Shown here: positions 15,950 to 23,797 of the stretch, piece after piece
Numbering within the stretch: position 1 is the first letter of the stretch
Layout of the letters: every line of letters begins with the position of its first letter
From: Candidatus Thalassarchaeaceae archaeon
Lineage (GTDB): Archaea > Thermoplasmatota > Poseidoniia > Poseidoniales > Thalassarchaeaceae
Direction: 5' to 3'
Assembly: GCA_030747885.1 (NCBI GenBank)
Contig: JASLJW010000073.1
Coordinates: forward strand, 1-27,850
DNA length: 27,850 nt
Notes under the pieces: model-generated
Seen by the model: only the letters and a program-made list of their open reading frames with translations
What the model was told of the DNA's origin: nothing
The model's database searches: none
Program-made: the position numbers and the translations under genes

Positions 15950-17553
15950 GGAGTCACCCCCAAAGTAGTCAATGCGTCAATCATAATCTCACTAACTAAA
16001 CCAGTACTCCAATTGGACATCATATCGAAGAATATAGCTGGTAAAATTCCGAATAATATCGCTAACCCTCCAAGAATGAACATTCCTGCGTTCTCATGCC
16101 AAGTAATATCTCGTGGATCTTCACCATGCATGGAATCTGGAAGAATTCCCTGATGAGGGTCACCACTCTCGAAAATCGTTCTTTGCATTGACCATAGGTA
16201 ATATGCAGCTGTAAGAATAAGAGTCAAGGCAGGAATTAGTACCCACCATCCAAACGTCATCCAAAATGCAATCATAATTGCTACTTCTGCAACGAAGCCA
16301 GCCATTAATGGAAGACCGAGGCTAGCCATCCATCCCAACATCATATGTCCTGCCATGAATGGACTGTGGTGAGCTAATCCTCGCATTGATCCAATTTCTA
16401 AGGTATGATAATGATGCTTGAATGATCCACAAACCGCGAACAATAGTGGAGAAATGATTCCGTGTGCAAACATCATGAACAATGCACCAGCAATTCCCAA
16501 CGGCTGCATTGTTGCAATTCCAAGGAAAATCAGCCCCATGTGTGAAACTGAAGAATACGCAACCATACGCTTGAGATTAGTCTGACCAAGACATACCCAT
16601 GCACCATAGAATAAACTAGCCATCCCAAGGAAAACCAATAATGGAATCATTGTTATTGTCTCTTGAGGGAATAAACTGACGGCGACTCTAAGGAAGCCAT
16701 ATGCACCCATTTTCAACATGACTCCAGCCAATAGCATGGAACCTGCAGTAGGAGCTTGAACGTGAGCATCAGGCAACCAGGTATGGACTGGAACGCTTGG
16801 CATCTTGGTTGCAAAACCAATCAACATGAGGATGAATACCAATGATCTCAATCCTGCTGAACCAATGAGGGATGATTGTTGCATTAGCAATGGGATATCG
16901 AAATGGTGATTTGTCAAAGTACCTGAGATACCTGAAACAGGAGCACTGTGGAAGTATACAATCAGGATACCAACCAACATCAAAATACTCGCTGCAAATG
17001 TGTAGATGAAGAATTTCATTGCCGCATATTTACGATCTGCTCCACCCCATACAAGAATAAGGAAGAACATTGGTACAAGTGTAAGTTCCCAATATACATA
17101 GAAAACAAACAAATCCAAGACTGAAAATACACCCAATAATGCTCCTTCCATGATTAGAATTAGACTATGGAATTGGGCACCCTTCTCTGCATCCCATTGA
17201 ACTAGCATCGAAATAGGGATTAGAAGTGTAGTCAACCAAATCATCGGGTAAGACAATGCATCAATTCCAACATGCCAATTTACTCCAATACTGGGGATTA
17301 ATGAAGTGTAATCACTCTCTAGAAGGTAGGATCCTTGGGCTCCAAATGATCCTGAAGACCAAGTAGACAGCCAATCATTTTCGAGGCCAATTTGTGTCGC
17401 TAAACCTAACAACAAAATTGCAATTCCCATATTCGCATAACGTATCAAATCCGCTGCTTGTTTCTTAGTGCTAGAAGGAACTACTTCGTGAACAAGAAGG
17501 AAAAACAAGCCAGCAAAAAGAGGAGTTAATGTAAGAATTTCTAATTCGTTCAA
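15946..17553 (-). CDS. nuoM: Complex I membrane subunit M (NuoM/FpoM), antiporter-like
   Basis: A 535-residue proton-pumping subunit of the membrane arm. Diagnostic stretches are FYVYWELTLVPMFFLI with E156, GFATKMPSVPVHTWLPDAHV with K250, TAGSMLLAGVMLKMGAYGF with K281, and RMVAYSSVSHMGLI. Length matches the family. The start is TTG, whose last two bases are shared with the nuoL stop (TTGA); the ribosome-binding site GGGGGTGAG lies inside the end of nuoL. Start and stop overlaps on both sides indicate tight translational coupling with nuoL and nuoN. Confidence 0.95.
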   Translation of the reverse strand: MNELEILTLTPLFAGLFFLLVHEVVPSSTKKQAADLIRYANMGIAILLLGLATQIGLENDWLSTWSSGSFGAQGSYLLESDYTSLIPSIGVNWHVGIDALSYPMIWLTTLLIPISMLVQWDAEKGAQFHSLILIMEGALLGVFSVLDLFVFYVYWELTLVPMFFLILVWGGADRKYAAMKFFIYTFAASILMLVGILIVYFHSAPVSGISGTLTNHHFDIPLLMQQSSLIGSAGLRSLVFILMLIGFATKMPSVPVHTWLPDAHVQAPTAGSMLLAGVMLKMGAYGFLRVAVSLFPQETITMIPLLVFLGMASLFYGAWVCLGQTNLKRMVAYSSVSHMGLIFLGIATMQPLGIAGALFMMFAHGIISPLLFAVCGSFKHHYHTLEIGSMRGLAHHSPFMAGHMMLGWMASLGLPLMAGFVAEVAIMIAFWMTFGWWVLIPALTLILTAAYYLWSMQRTIFESGDPHQGILPDSMHGEDPRDITWHENAGMFILGGLAILFGILPAIFFDMMSNWSTGLVSEIMIDALTTLGVTP

Positions 17554-20171
17554 GAACTCACCCCCATGAGTAAGAAGACGATGCTAAGGGCTCCCACAGC
17601 AGCATACAAAATGTAGTCCCTAGCGCTACCTGTAGTGAGCAAGCGAATCTTCTGGCTAGATACTTGAGAACCCTTTTCAATGAATTTCACAATTCCATCT
17701 ATCACCTTTCGATCAAAACAAGCACTTAGAGCAGAGAATGGAATTACTGTACGTCGAATTATTTCCTCATAGAGGTGATCAATATACAATCTCTCCTCCA
17801 AGGCCTTGGCCAAAGAAGACTCTGCCATTGCAGAAACATCCAACTTACTTGGGCGAGATGAGAGTTTTACCAACCACTCTACAAGAGGAATTGCCGAACT
17901 CCCTTCCTTGAGTGATCCACCATGAACACGCATTGCAAACCATGGACCAACAATAAATGAAAGGAAAATCGTGGTATAACCAATTATCATCAAATTCGGA
18001 TCTTCAGGTAGGAATGCATGCTTCAAAGCATAAACAAATTCTTCGAAAGCACTTCCATGATGGAATGAAAGATGATCGTATTTTCCTCCTAGGAATTTAA
18101 CTGTACCAAACATGGTTAGGATCAATCCTGTAAATGCAGTGACTAGAGATAGAGTCACAAGAGGTGTCTTAATCCAAGGTGTGGACTCATGAACATGTTC
18201 TACGACATCTGATTTTGGAGCGCCTGCGAACGTCATGAACCACATTCGAGACATGTAAAACCCAGTCATTCCAGCAGTTAAGAGTACCAATAACGCAGGT
18301 CCAAACATTAGAGGTTCACCATGAAGGAAAGCTTCCCACGTGTGTCCTACAATCCCTTCCTTGGACCAGAAGCCGCCAATCAATGGAATCCCAATAATGG
18401 ACATTGAACCCAACATCATTGCGGTTGAGGTTACAGGAAGATGGGCTGCAAGACCACCCATATTTCGCATGTCTTGTGGATCGAAGTCGTCATGTCCTCC
18501 ATGAGATTCAATTTGACCTCCGATCAAGAAATCCATCATATATCGATCTAATTCCACAGGATCTATCTCGCCATCTCCATTCCTATCCATTGCAGAAACC
18601 AGGGCTTCAATATCAGTAGATTCATCGACAATCGAAGCAGAAACGAGACCTTCTTGGAGTTCAGTAATCGTAAGAGTTCGGCTACTATCCAAATCAAGAC
18701 TTTCAAAGAATTGACGGATAGTTAATCCTTCAGAACGTAGATGCTTAACTAATGAGACCAATGCTTCTGGGATGTCAGACAAATCTGTATCATTATCGTT
18801 ATCGTCATGATGATGGATGTGATGATGAGCATGGTGCATTTCATGAATTACTGAACCTGAAGCCATGAAGAGCATGCCCTTTGCCATTGCGTGATTGAAG
18901 AGATGGAACAAGGATGCCCCTAATACAATAATTCCAGCGGTATGCATTGACTCTCCATCGTGATTAAGGAACCACAAAGCAGCACCTAATCCTGTGAAAA
19001 TGTAAGCCAATTGACTCATCGTTGAATATGCTAAGACCTTCTTGATGTCATTCTGGACAAAGGCAATACCTGCTGCCATGAATGCAGTGATTCCACCCAC
19101 CCATGCCACAAGTAATCCGATATCTTCCAAACCATGGACTCCACCATTTGCAACATCAACAAATGGAACCATTCTAGCAACCAAATACAAGCCAGCATTC
19201 ACCATTGTTGCCGCATGAATCAGGGCCGATACAGGGGTAGGTCCTTCCATTGCGTCAGGGAGCCAAACATGCAATGGGAATTGAGCAGATTTCCCTACTG
19301 CACCGATGAAAAGCATAACCAAGGCCCAACCGAGAAGATTTGCGTCAACAAGTGCTCCATTCAATCCAGTTGATGGGTCATCGAAAACAACAGCGAAATT
19401 CAACGAACCATATATTCGATAGAGAATTAGCAATCCTACCATCAAGAAAACATCTCCAACTCTAGTGGTCATGAATGCCTTCTTTGCAGCAGAGGCAGCA
19501 CTAGGCTTCCAATAATAGAAGCCAATCAAAAGATAAGAACAAAGTCCCATTATCTCCCAGAAAATAAACAACCAAAGGAAGTTGTCTGCTAGGACCATTC
19601 CAAACATTCCGGCTGTGAATAGCAAATATTCGGCAAAGAAGCGGTGGTTCCGGTTCTCGTTGATTTCATCTGTAGTCATGTATCCTATTGCAAACCAACA
19701 AATGAGGAATGTGAGGAAGGTTGCGACAAACAAAAGCATTAGTGTTGTTTGATCAACCCATATTCCAAAGGTGATATCTGTGAATCCCATTGGAACAATA
19801 ATCCAACCATTTGCAGTATGGGCCATTACATCGAAAGATATCCACGATAGAATGTGATTAACAGTTAATGATTCGAAATGCGCTGTCCCGCCAATATAAT
19901 CTACAATCACCCATAATCCCATACCTAGAGTAATTGTCATGGTCATCAATGCTGGAATTCCTCCCTCCTTCAGAGTATTCTTCCATAATGGATGACCATT
20001 CCAAACCTGACCTGCGATTAGAATTAATGGAAATGCCACTAGAGGTGCAGCGATGATGACGAAGGACCAATCTGTAGCATGTCCACCTCCTCCGAAAGCT
20101 AGCCCCAATGGAACCATCAAAGCAGCCAAAATAAACAGAAGAAGTTGAGATTCATTCTTTGATTCGCCCAT
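17550..20171 (-). CDS. nuoL: Complex I membrane subunit L (NuoL/FpoL) with inserted EF-hand pair
   Basis: About 873 residues from ATG 20171, which follows GAGGGGGG; an in-frame TTG at 20186 is unlikely. It is the distal antiporter-like subunit. Numbered from the ATG, E206 (FIFWEIMGLCSYLLIGF), K294 (GAVGKSAQFPLHVWLPDAME), K431 (HAMAKGMLFMASGSVIH) and K604 (GGFWSKEGI) are the expected proton-path residues. A C-terminal lateral helix and final membrane helix are present. Unlike normal NuoL (about 610-680 residues), an insertion of about 115 residues splits the loop between SGSVIH and the usual QDMRNMGGL. It contains a His/Asp-rich stretch (443-462) and two calmodulin-type EF-hand loops (D493-E504, D529-E540). 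This loop corresponds to TM11-TM12 and should face the cytoplasm. The same module occurs in NuoJ2. Confidence 0.93.
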   Translation of the reverse strand: MGESKNESQLLLFILAALMVPLGLAFGGGGHATDWSFVIIAAPLVAFPLILIAGQVWNGHPLWKNTLKEGGIPALMTMTITLGMGLWVIVDYIGGTAHFESLTVNHILSWISFDVMAHTANGWIIVPMGFTDITFGIWVDQTTLMLLFVATFLTFLICWFAIGYMTTDEINENRNHRFFAEYLLFTAGMFGMVLADNFLWLFIFWEIMGLCSYLLIGFYYWKPSAASAAKKAFMTTRVGDVFLMVGLLILYRIYGSLNFAVVFDDPSTGLNGALVDANLLGWALVMLFIGAVGKSAQFPLHVWLPDAMEGPTPVSALIHAATMVNAGLYLVARMVPFVDVANGGVHGLEDIGLLVAWVGGITAFMAAGIAFVQNDIKKVLAYSTMSQLAYIFTGLGAALWFLNHDGESMHTAGIIVLGASLFHLFNHAMAKGMLFMASGSVIHEMHHAHHHIHHHDDNDNDTDLSDIPEALVSLVKHLRSEGLTIRQFFESLDLDSSRTLTITELQEGLVSASIVDESTDIEALVSAMDRNGDGEIDPVELDRYMMDFLIGGQIESHGGHDDFDPQDMRNMGGLAAHLPVTSTAMMLGSMSIIGIPLIGGFWSKEGIVGHTWEAFLHGEPLMFGPALLVLLTAGMTGFYMSRMWFMTFAGAPKSDVVEHVHESTPWIKTPLVTLSLVTAFTGLILTMFGTVKFLGGKYDHLSFHHGSAFEEFVYALKHAFLPEDPNLMIIGYTTIFLSFIVGPWFAMRVHGGSLKEGSSAIPLVEWLVKLSSRPSKLDVSAMAESSLAKALEERLYIDHLYEEIIRRTVIPFSALSACFDRKVIDGIVKFIEKGSQVSSQKIRLLTTGSARDYILYAAVGALSIVFLLMGVSS
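18531..18767 (-). other. EF-hand pair module inside NuoL
   Basis: Helix-loop-helix pair. Loop 1 is DLDSSRTLTITE (D, D, S, T, T, E at positions 1, 3, 5, 7, 9, 12); loop 2 is DRNGDGEIDPVE, a textbook Ca2+ loop with G at position 6, I at 8 and E at 12. The loops start 36 residues apart, as in calmodulin. Loop 1 lacks the usual Gly at position 6, so it may bind metal more weakly. Confidence 0.88.
18807..18845 (-). other. Histidine-rich metal-binding-like stretch in NuoL
   Basis: Encodes HEMHHAHHHIHHH, immediately followed by an Asp/Asn run (DDNDNDTD), between the last residues of a membrane helix and the EF-hand pair. Such His clusters often bind Zn2+, Ni2+ or Fe2+; no function is established here. 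Confidence 0.6.
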
Positions 20172-20182
20172 CTTATCCCCCC

Positions 20183-20485
20183 TCAATGTTTCAATAAATC
20201 AACCTCATCGAGATTGATTGTCTCCCTTGTGCTATACAATGAAAGGAAGATTGCAAGACCAACTGCCACCTCAGAGGCCGCAATTGCAATTGCAATTGCT
20301 GTGAATACCCAACCTTCAGGATCTCCTGTCTGCATTGCTACAGCTACGAAATTTAGGTTGACTGCATTGAGCATTATCTCAATACACATCAGTACAATTA
20401 TTGCATGCTTTCGAGTGAATGCACCTGCAAGACCAATGAAGAATAGAATAGCAGATAGGGCAGAAATGTAGCCTGGATCAATCAT
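20183..20485 (-). CDS. nuoK: Complex I membrane subunit K (NuoK/FpoK)
   Basis: A 100-residue, three-helix subunit of the membrane arm next to NuoJ. Conserved glutamates are present: E36 in VLMCIEIMLNAVNLNFVAVA and E73 in AIAIAIAASEVAVGLAIFLS; both take part in the central proton path of the complex. The length is typical. The start ATG overlaps the preceding stop (ATGA). The DNA contains a short tandem GCAATT run that merely encodes alternating Ile-Ala in the third helix. Confidence 0.95.
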   Translation of the reverse strand: MIDPGYISALSAILFFIGLAGAFTRKHAIIVLMCIEIMLNAVNLNFVAVAMQTGDPEGWVFTAIAIAIAASEVAVGLAIFLSLYSTRETINLDEVDLLKH

Positions 20486-21081
20486 TCTTCTTCACCTCCA
20501 GAATCTGGAGACAGGCGCATGAGCGCTAAATCAAGTTCAGGCAAGTCCAACTTACCATCACTGTTCATATCCATCTGTTTGACTAATTCATCTACGTCCC
20601 ACGGTGGAAGATTTGCTATGCTAGCCTTCTTGAGTGCCAATTGGAATTCCATGGTATCTATCTCTCCAGAATCATCGAGATCGATTGCCCGGAAGAAATC
20701 AAAAACTGACTGGTTACTCTCACGAAGGAAGTTTGCTAACTTTTGTAATTCATCACCCATGGCAGTATCCATTGAAACTGAAACAGATGCGCGTTTACTT
20801 GGAGCAGGACTCACTTGAATTTCGGCCTCATTCCAGATTAGGTTCTCCAATCTTTCATCACGAACAAGATAGGATGCGCCAATCATTGCCATTGCTAACA
20901 ATGCTCCAAGAATTACAAGAGCAAATGACCAATCAACCATGAGGGCATCTGCAAATCGTGCAGTTGGAGAAGTCATTTCTATCCCTCCAGATGCCCACCT
21001 TGGAGCATTTACGAGTAAACCAATGAGGTAAATGCCAAGAATTGCAATGCTTCCACGAGCTAGATTTCCCAGCGCCCTCAT
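20482..21081 (-). CDS. nuoJ: Complex I subunit J, C-terminal half, fused to an EF-hand pair
   Basis: A 199-residue protein. Two membrane helices at about 9-25 and 50-73 correspond to the last two helices of NuoJ; the charged VRDERLE after the second suggests the rest is cytoplasmic. A linker of about 35 residues follows, then a calmodulin-type EF-hand pair with loops DLDDSGEIDTME (D134-E145) and DMNSDGKLDLPE (D171-E182), both with all metal ligands, Gly at position 6 and Glu at position 12. It ends in an acidic tail. Ordinary NuoJ has no such domain. Split J subunits are known in methanogen Fpo operons. The start overlaps the end of the N-terminal half gene (ATGA). The EF-hand module aligns with that in NuoL. 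Confidence 0.85.
   Translation of the reverse strand: MRALGNLARGSIAILGIYLIGLLVNAPRWASGGIEMTSPTARFADALMVDWSFALVILGALLAMAMIGASYLVRDERLENLIWNEAEIQVSPAPSKRASVSVSMDTAMGDELQKLANFLRESNQSVFDFFRAIDLDDSGEIDTMEFQLALKKASIANLPPWDVDELVKQMDMNSDGKLDLPELDLALMRLSPDSGGEEE
20512..20751 (-). other. EF-hand pair module of NuoJ2
   Basis: Two canonical EF-hand loops start 37 residues apart, with flanking amphipathic helices (ELQKLANFLRE and VDELVKQM). Compared with the NuoL module, shared positions include the FF before loop 1, DLD-x-S in loop 1, E-x-Q after it, the ASI between the loops, LV-x-x-MD-x-N-x-DG into loop 2 and the ELD after it. Confidence 0.9.
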
Positions 21082-21353
21082 TCGAAATCACCCTCCATAA
21101 TCTGTCTACGTGTGAGCATTACACCAAATTGAACTACGAGCATAACGCTTCCTAGGTATACAAGAATTTGAATTGCAGAAAGAAGTTCTGCGCCAGCTAT
21201 TACAAACACACCAGCAACAGCAAAGAAACAGAATAACAAAGATAGCATCGAATGAGCGACTCGTTTTGCATATACACAACCTAGGGCTCCACCAATTGCA
21301 ATGATGCTGAACAAAACAAAAGTAATCAGTTCACCATCAATAGCCATTTTCAT
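21078..21353 (-). CDS. nuoJ: Complex I subunit J, N-terminal half
   Basis: A 91-residue protein with three membrane helices (about 7-26, 33-54, 58-80), matching the N-terminal half of NuoJ: FVLFSIIAIGGALGCVYAKR, VAHSMLSLLFCFFAVAGVFV and LLSAIQILVYLGSVMLVVQF. The last stretch corresponds to the conserved third helix (A-x-Q-x-x-[VI]-Y-x-G-A-[IV]-x-V-L), which twists during turnover in complex I. The rest of the subunit is the next gene. Starts and stops overlap on both sides (ATGA), so the two halves should be made in equal amounts. Confidence 0.9.
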   Translation of the reverse strand: MKMAIDGELITFVLFSIIAIGGALGCVYAKRVAHSMLSLLFCFFAVAGVFVIAGAELLSAIQILVYLGSVMLVVQFGVMLTRRQIMEGDFE

Positions 21354-22300
21354 GCCTCCTTACTGGCCTTTTTTGCTGCTCTCTCACGCTTCGAACGTTC
21401 CTTGTCTGCTCTCTTTGCAAGTTCGCGATCTACTGCTTCCTTGTGAACAACTGGAAGAACTCTAGTTCTGGATGCATCCATCCACAAATCATCACGTGTG
21501 AGTCCCGACATTCCATCATATTCGTTTGTCATGAAGAATGAATTGAATGGACATGATTCCATACAAAGGCCGCAGAACATACAACGACCCAAGTCTATTC
21601 TTCCTGAAACAATATCCTGCTCAGCCGGAATCATGCCTTCTAGATCAACAGATTCAGTCTTACCAGAATCAGACCAACGAACTGAGGCTGTATTGCCAGT
21701 CAAATCAATAATTTCTGCGAAGTCATATTGCTGAGGAGCAGATTCGTGTGCTGTTTCTAAAGAAAATGTATTCTCAATCTCTTCGAAATCATCATTTTTC
21801 CTAGCCAGATAGCCTCCTTCAACAAATTCTACAGAACTTAATCCAGTGTGCTCTTCAGAAGCATCGGGCATGTCTAAAACATTCACTCTGACTTCCGATT
21901 CCATGTGTAAACAATCATTTGGACAAGCCCGAACACAAGCTTTGCAGGCAGTACAAGTTTCCCAAACAACTCCTATTCTTCCATTGTAATTATTTGGAAC
22001 AAATAGCCATGGCTCCAAATCTTCTAATCGCTCATATGGATACATTACGGTTACAGGACGTGAAATTGACTTAACGAAATGGCTCGTTTCTCGATCTGCA
22101 GCGTAAATATGACTAGATTCGCCGCCAGTACGACTTATTGTCTCACCATCTAACATTTCAGCAGTTTTTCCATGGTATCCAGATGAAAAGAATCGGGGTC
22201 CAATGTATGGAATTGTTCGCAATCCAGCACGCAATGTAATCCACATTGGACGAACGACTAAGTTGCGGAAGTTCGGTGTTGCTCTAGGGTGATATGCCAT
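21350..22300 (-). CDS. nuoI: Complex I iron-sulfur subunit I (NuoI/FpoI) with long inter-cluster insertion
   Basis: A 316-residue protein, about twice the usual 150-180. It should carry two 4Fe-4S clusters (N6a, N6b) that pass electrons to NuoB. Motif 1 is CTACKACVRACPNDCLHM (C116, C119, C122, C126) and motif 2 is CMFCGLCMESCPFNSFFMTN (C240, C243, C246, C250). Normally fewer than 30 residues separate the motifs; here there are 114, mostly acidic and apparently beta-rich (SVRWSDSGKTESVDLEGM). The N-terminus contains the amphipathic region that sits on NuoH (MWITLRAGLRTIPYIGPRFF), and the C-terminus is a Lys/Arg-rich helix. It has a good ribosome-binding site (AGGAGGAC) and overlaps nuoJ1 by ATGA. 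Confidence 0.92.
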   Translation of the reverse strand: MAYHPRATPNFRNLVVRPMWITLRAGLRTIPYIGPRFFSSGYHGKTAEMLDGETISRTGGESSHIYAADRETSHFVKSISRPVTVMYPYERLEDLEPWLFVPNNYNGRIGVVWETCTACKACVRACPNDCLHMESEVRVNVLDMPDASEEHTGLSSVEFVEGGYLARKNDDFEEIENTFSLETAHESAPQQYDFAEIIDLTGNTASVRWSDSGKTESVDLEGMIPAEQDIVSGRIDLGRCMFCGLCMESCPFNSFFMTNEYDGMSGLTRDDLWMDASRTRVLPVVHKEAVDRELAKRADKERSKRERAAKKASKEA

Positions 22301-22302
22301 TT

Positions 22303-23793
22303 TTAGTCCTCCTGATTTATCCTAGCTCCAGGTGATGCCTTGTTGATTTCACTTACATGGTAAGGGCGACGTTGTTCAGCAAGGGCCTCTTTATCTTCGT
22401 CCAATACAAGAACGACGAATAGTAGAATTGCGACAACTGTGATTAATGCTGGAATAACCATTGGCCATGGACCTCCATCATAGACGCCCAAACGAAGCCA
22501 AATACTCAATCCTAGTTGAATAACAGATAGAGGCAACAAGTAACGCCATCCAAATTCAAGAATTTGATCTGTTCTAACACGGTGGAGAGATGCACGTACC
22601 CAAATGAAGAATGCAAATACCATCCACGCCTTAATCAGCAACCAAAGTGAGTGAGGTATAATCTGGAAAATAAATTCAAAGACGCCTCCTACAAATGGTG
22701 CTGCTATGAGGGCGTCTTCAAAGGGAAATTCCCAACCTCCAAGGAAAAACAGTGCAAACAAAAGACATGCTGCGAGTGAACGTAGGTATTCAGAAGCGAA
22801 AAGTAGGCCCCAACGCATTCCTCCATACTCTGTCCACCATCCTTCCACCAGTTCTGCTTCTGCCTCGGGCATATCGAATGGTGTGCGCTCAACTTCCGCA
22901 ATCATGGTAATGAGGAAGAGGGCTGCACCAAGGGGCATCAAGAAAATATTCCACACACTTCCTTGGCTTCCGACCATTTGAAATTCAGCAATTTCAATGA
23001 TGTTTAAAGTTCCACAGAGAACTGCAATACTGAGTACTGTAATCAGTAATGGTATCTCATATGCAGTTAATTGAGCCGCACTACGCATTCCACCAATCAA
23101 AGTATACTTGTTGTTTGATGACCATCCGGCAAAGAAAACTCCTAATGGAGCTATGCCGAAAATTGCCATCATGTATACGAGAGATAAATCTGGATTTGCT
23201 GCGTAAAGGTTAGGGCCATATGGGATGAATGCGAAGACCAAAAGAGTGGTGGTTACGATAATGAATGGTGCAACCTCGTAGGTGACCTGATCCGCATCAC
23301 GAGGAGGCATGTGTTCTTTGATTGCAAATTTAGTGAAATCAGCGAAATTGTTGATCATTCCAGGGAGTGCCCACCACCAACCAGCGTAACTTCTGTTTCC
23401 TACTTGAGCAACTTTGGGATTACTAGAATCATTTCCAAAATTGTTCCAGAGGAATCCATTTACCATTCCAATTGGGACACCAATTCCAAACGGGAGGTCT
23501 TTCCACCATTCTACGCGAATATTTCCTTCACCAGTCCATAGAGATCGGATAGCGATGGTTGAACCACGGTGATCCATTAATCGTGCAATTAATTTTCGTT
23601 CCATCCAAACCGGTCCCAAGACCGCCAGCATTGTAATTACGAAAATGATGCCTGCCATTGCGAACTCTGCGGAGAACTCGCTAAGCCAATATTTCTGTTC
23701 CCAAAACCTAGTCATTCCAATGGTTTTGTCCATGGTTTGTTCAGTAACCCATGCTATTGCTCCGCGAACATCGAACCAATCTTCTGTAGCCAT
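22303..23793 (-). CDS. nuoH: Complex I membrane subunit H (NuoH/FpoH) with enlarged TM1-TM2 loop
   Basis: About 496 residues from ATG 23793, which follows GGTGAGAA and lies just after the nuoD stop; a longer frame to 23871 overlaps nuoD and is unlikely. The subunit forms the quinone chamber floor. Typical parts are PVWMERKLIARL, AEVERTPFDMPEAEAELVEG, WWTEYGGMRWGLLFASEYLR and LIKAWMVFAFFIWVRASLHR. Family length is about 325-350. The extra length is an N-terminal extension of about 40 residues and an insertion of roughly 65 residues after ERK, where R-x-GPNRVGP is expected. The sequence resumes at ALPGMINNFADFTKFAIKEH, matching the usual LQP-x-ADG-x-KL-x-x-KE. Confidence 0.92.
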   Translation of the reverse strand: MATEDWFDVRGAIAWVTEQTMDKTIGMTRFWEQKYWLSEFSAEFAMAGIIFVITMLAVLGPVWMERKLIARLMDHRGSTIAIRSLWTGEGNIRVEWWKDLPFGIGVPIGMVNGFLWNNFGNDSSNPKVAQVGNRSYAGWWWALPGMINNFADFTKFAIKEHMPPRDADQVTYEVAPFIIVTTTLLVFAFIPYGPNLYAANPDLSLVYMMAIFGIAPLGVFFAGWSSNNKYTLIGGMRSAAQLTAYEIPLLITVLSIAVLCGTLNIIEIAEFQMVGSQGSVWNIFLMPLGAALFLITMIAEVERTPFDMPEAEAELVEGWWTEYGGMRWGLLFASEYLRSLAACLLFALFFLGGWEFPFEDALIAAPFVGGVFEFIFQIIPHSLWLLIKAWMVFAFFIWVRASLHRVRTDQILEFGWRYLLPLSVIQLGLSIWLRLGVYDGGPWPMVIPALITVVAILLFVVLVLDEDKEALAEQRRPYHVSEINKASPGARINQED

Positions 23794-23797
23794 GTTC

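Noticed and set aside
18531..18767. Dockerin-type calcium repeats as an alternative to EF-hands
   Set aside because: The loops end in Glu at position 12 with flanking helices and 36-residue spacing as in calmodulin; dockerin repeats are shorter and differ after the loop.
20279..20300. Tandem GCAATT repeats, possible regulatory element
   Set aside because: Lies inside nuoK and encodes alternating Ile-Ala of a membrane helix.
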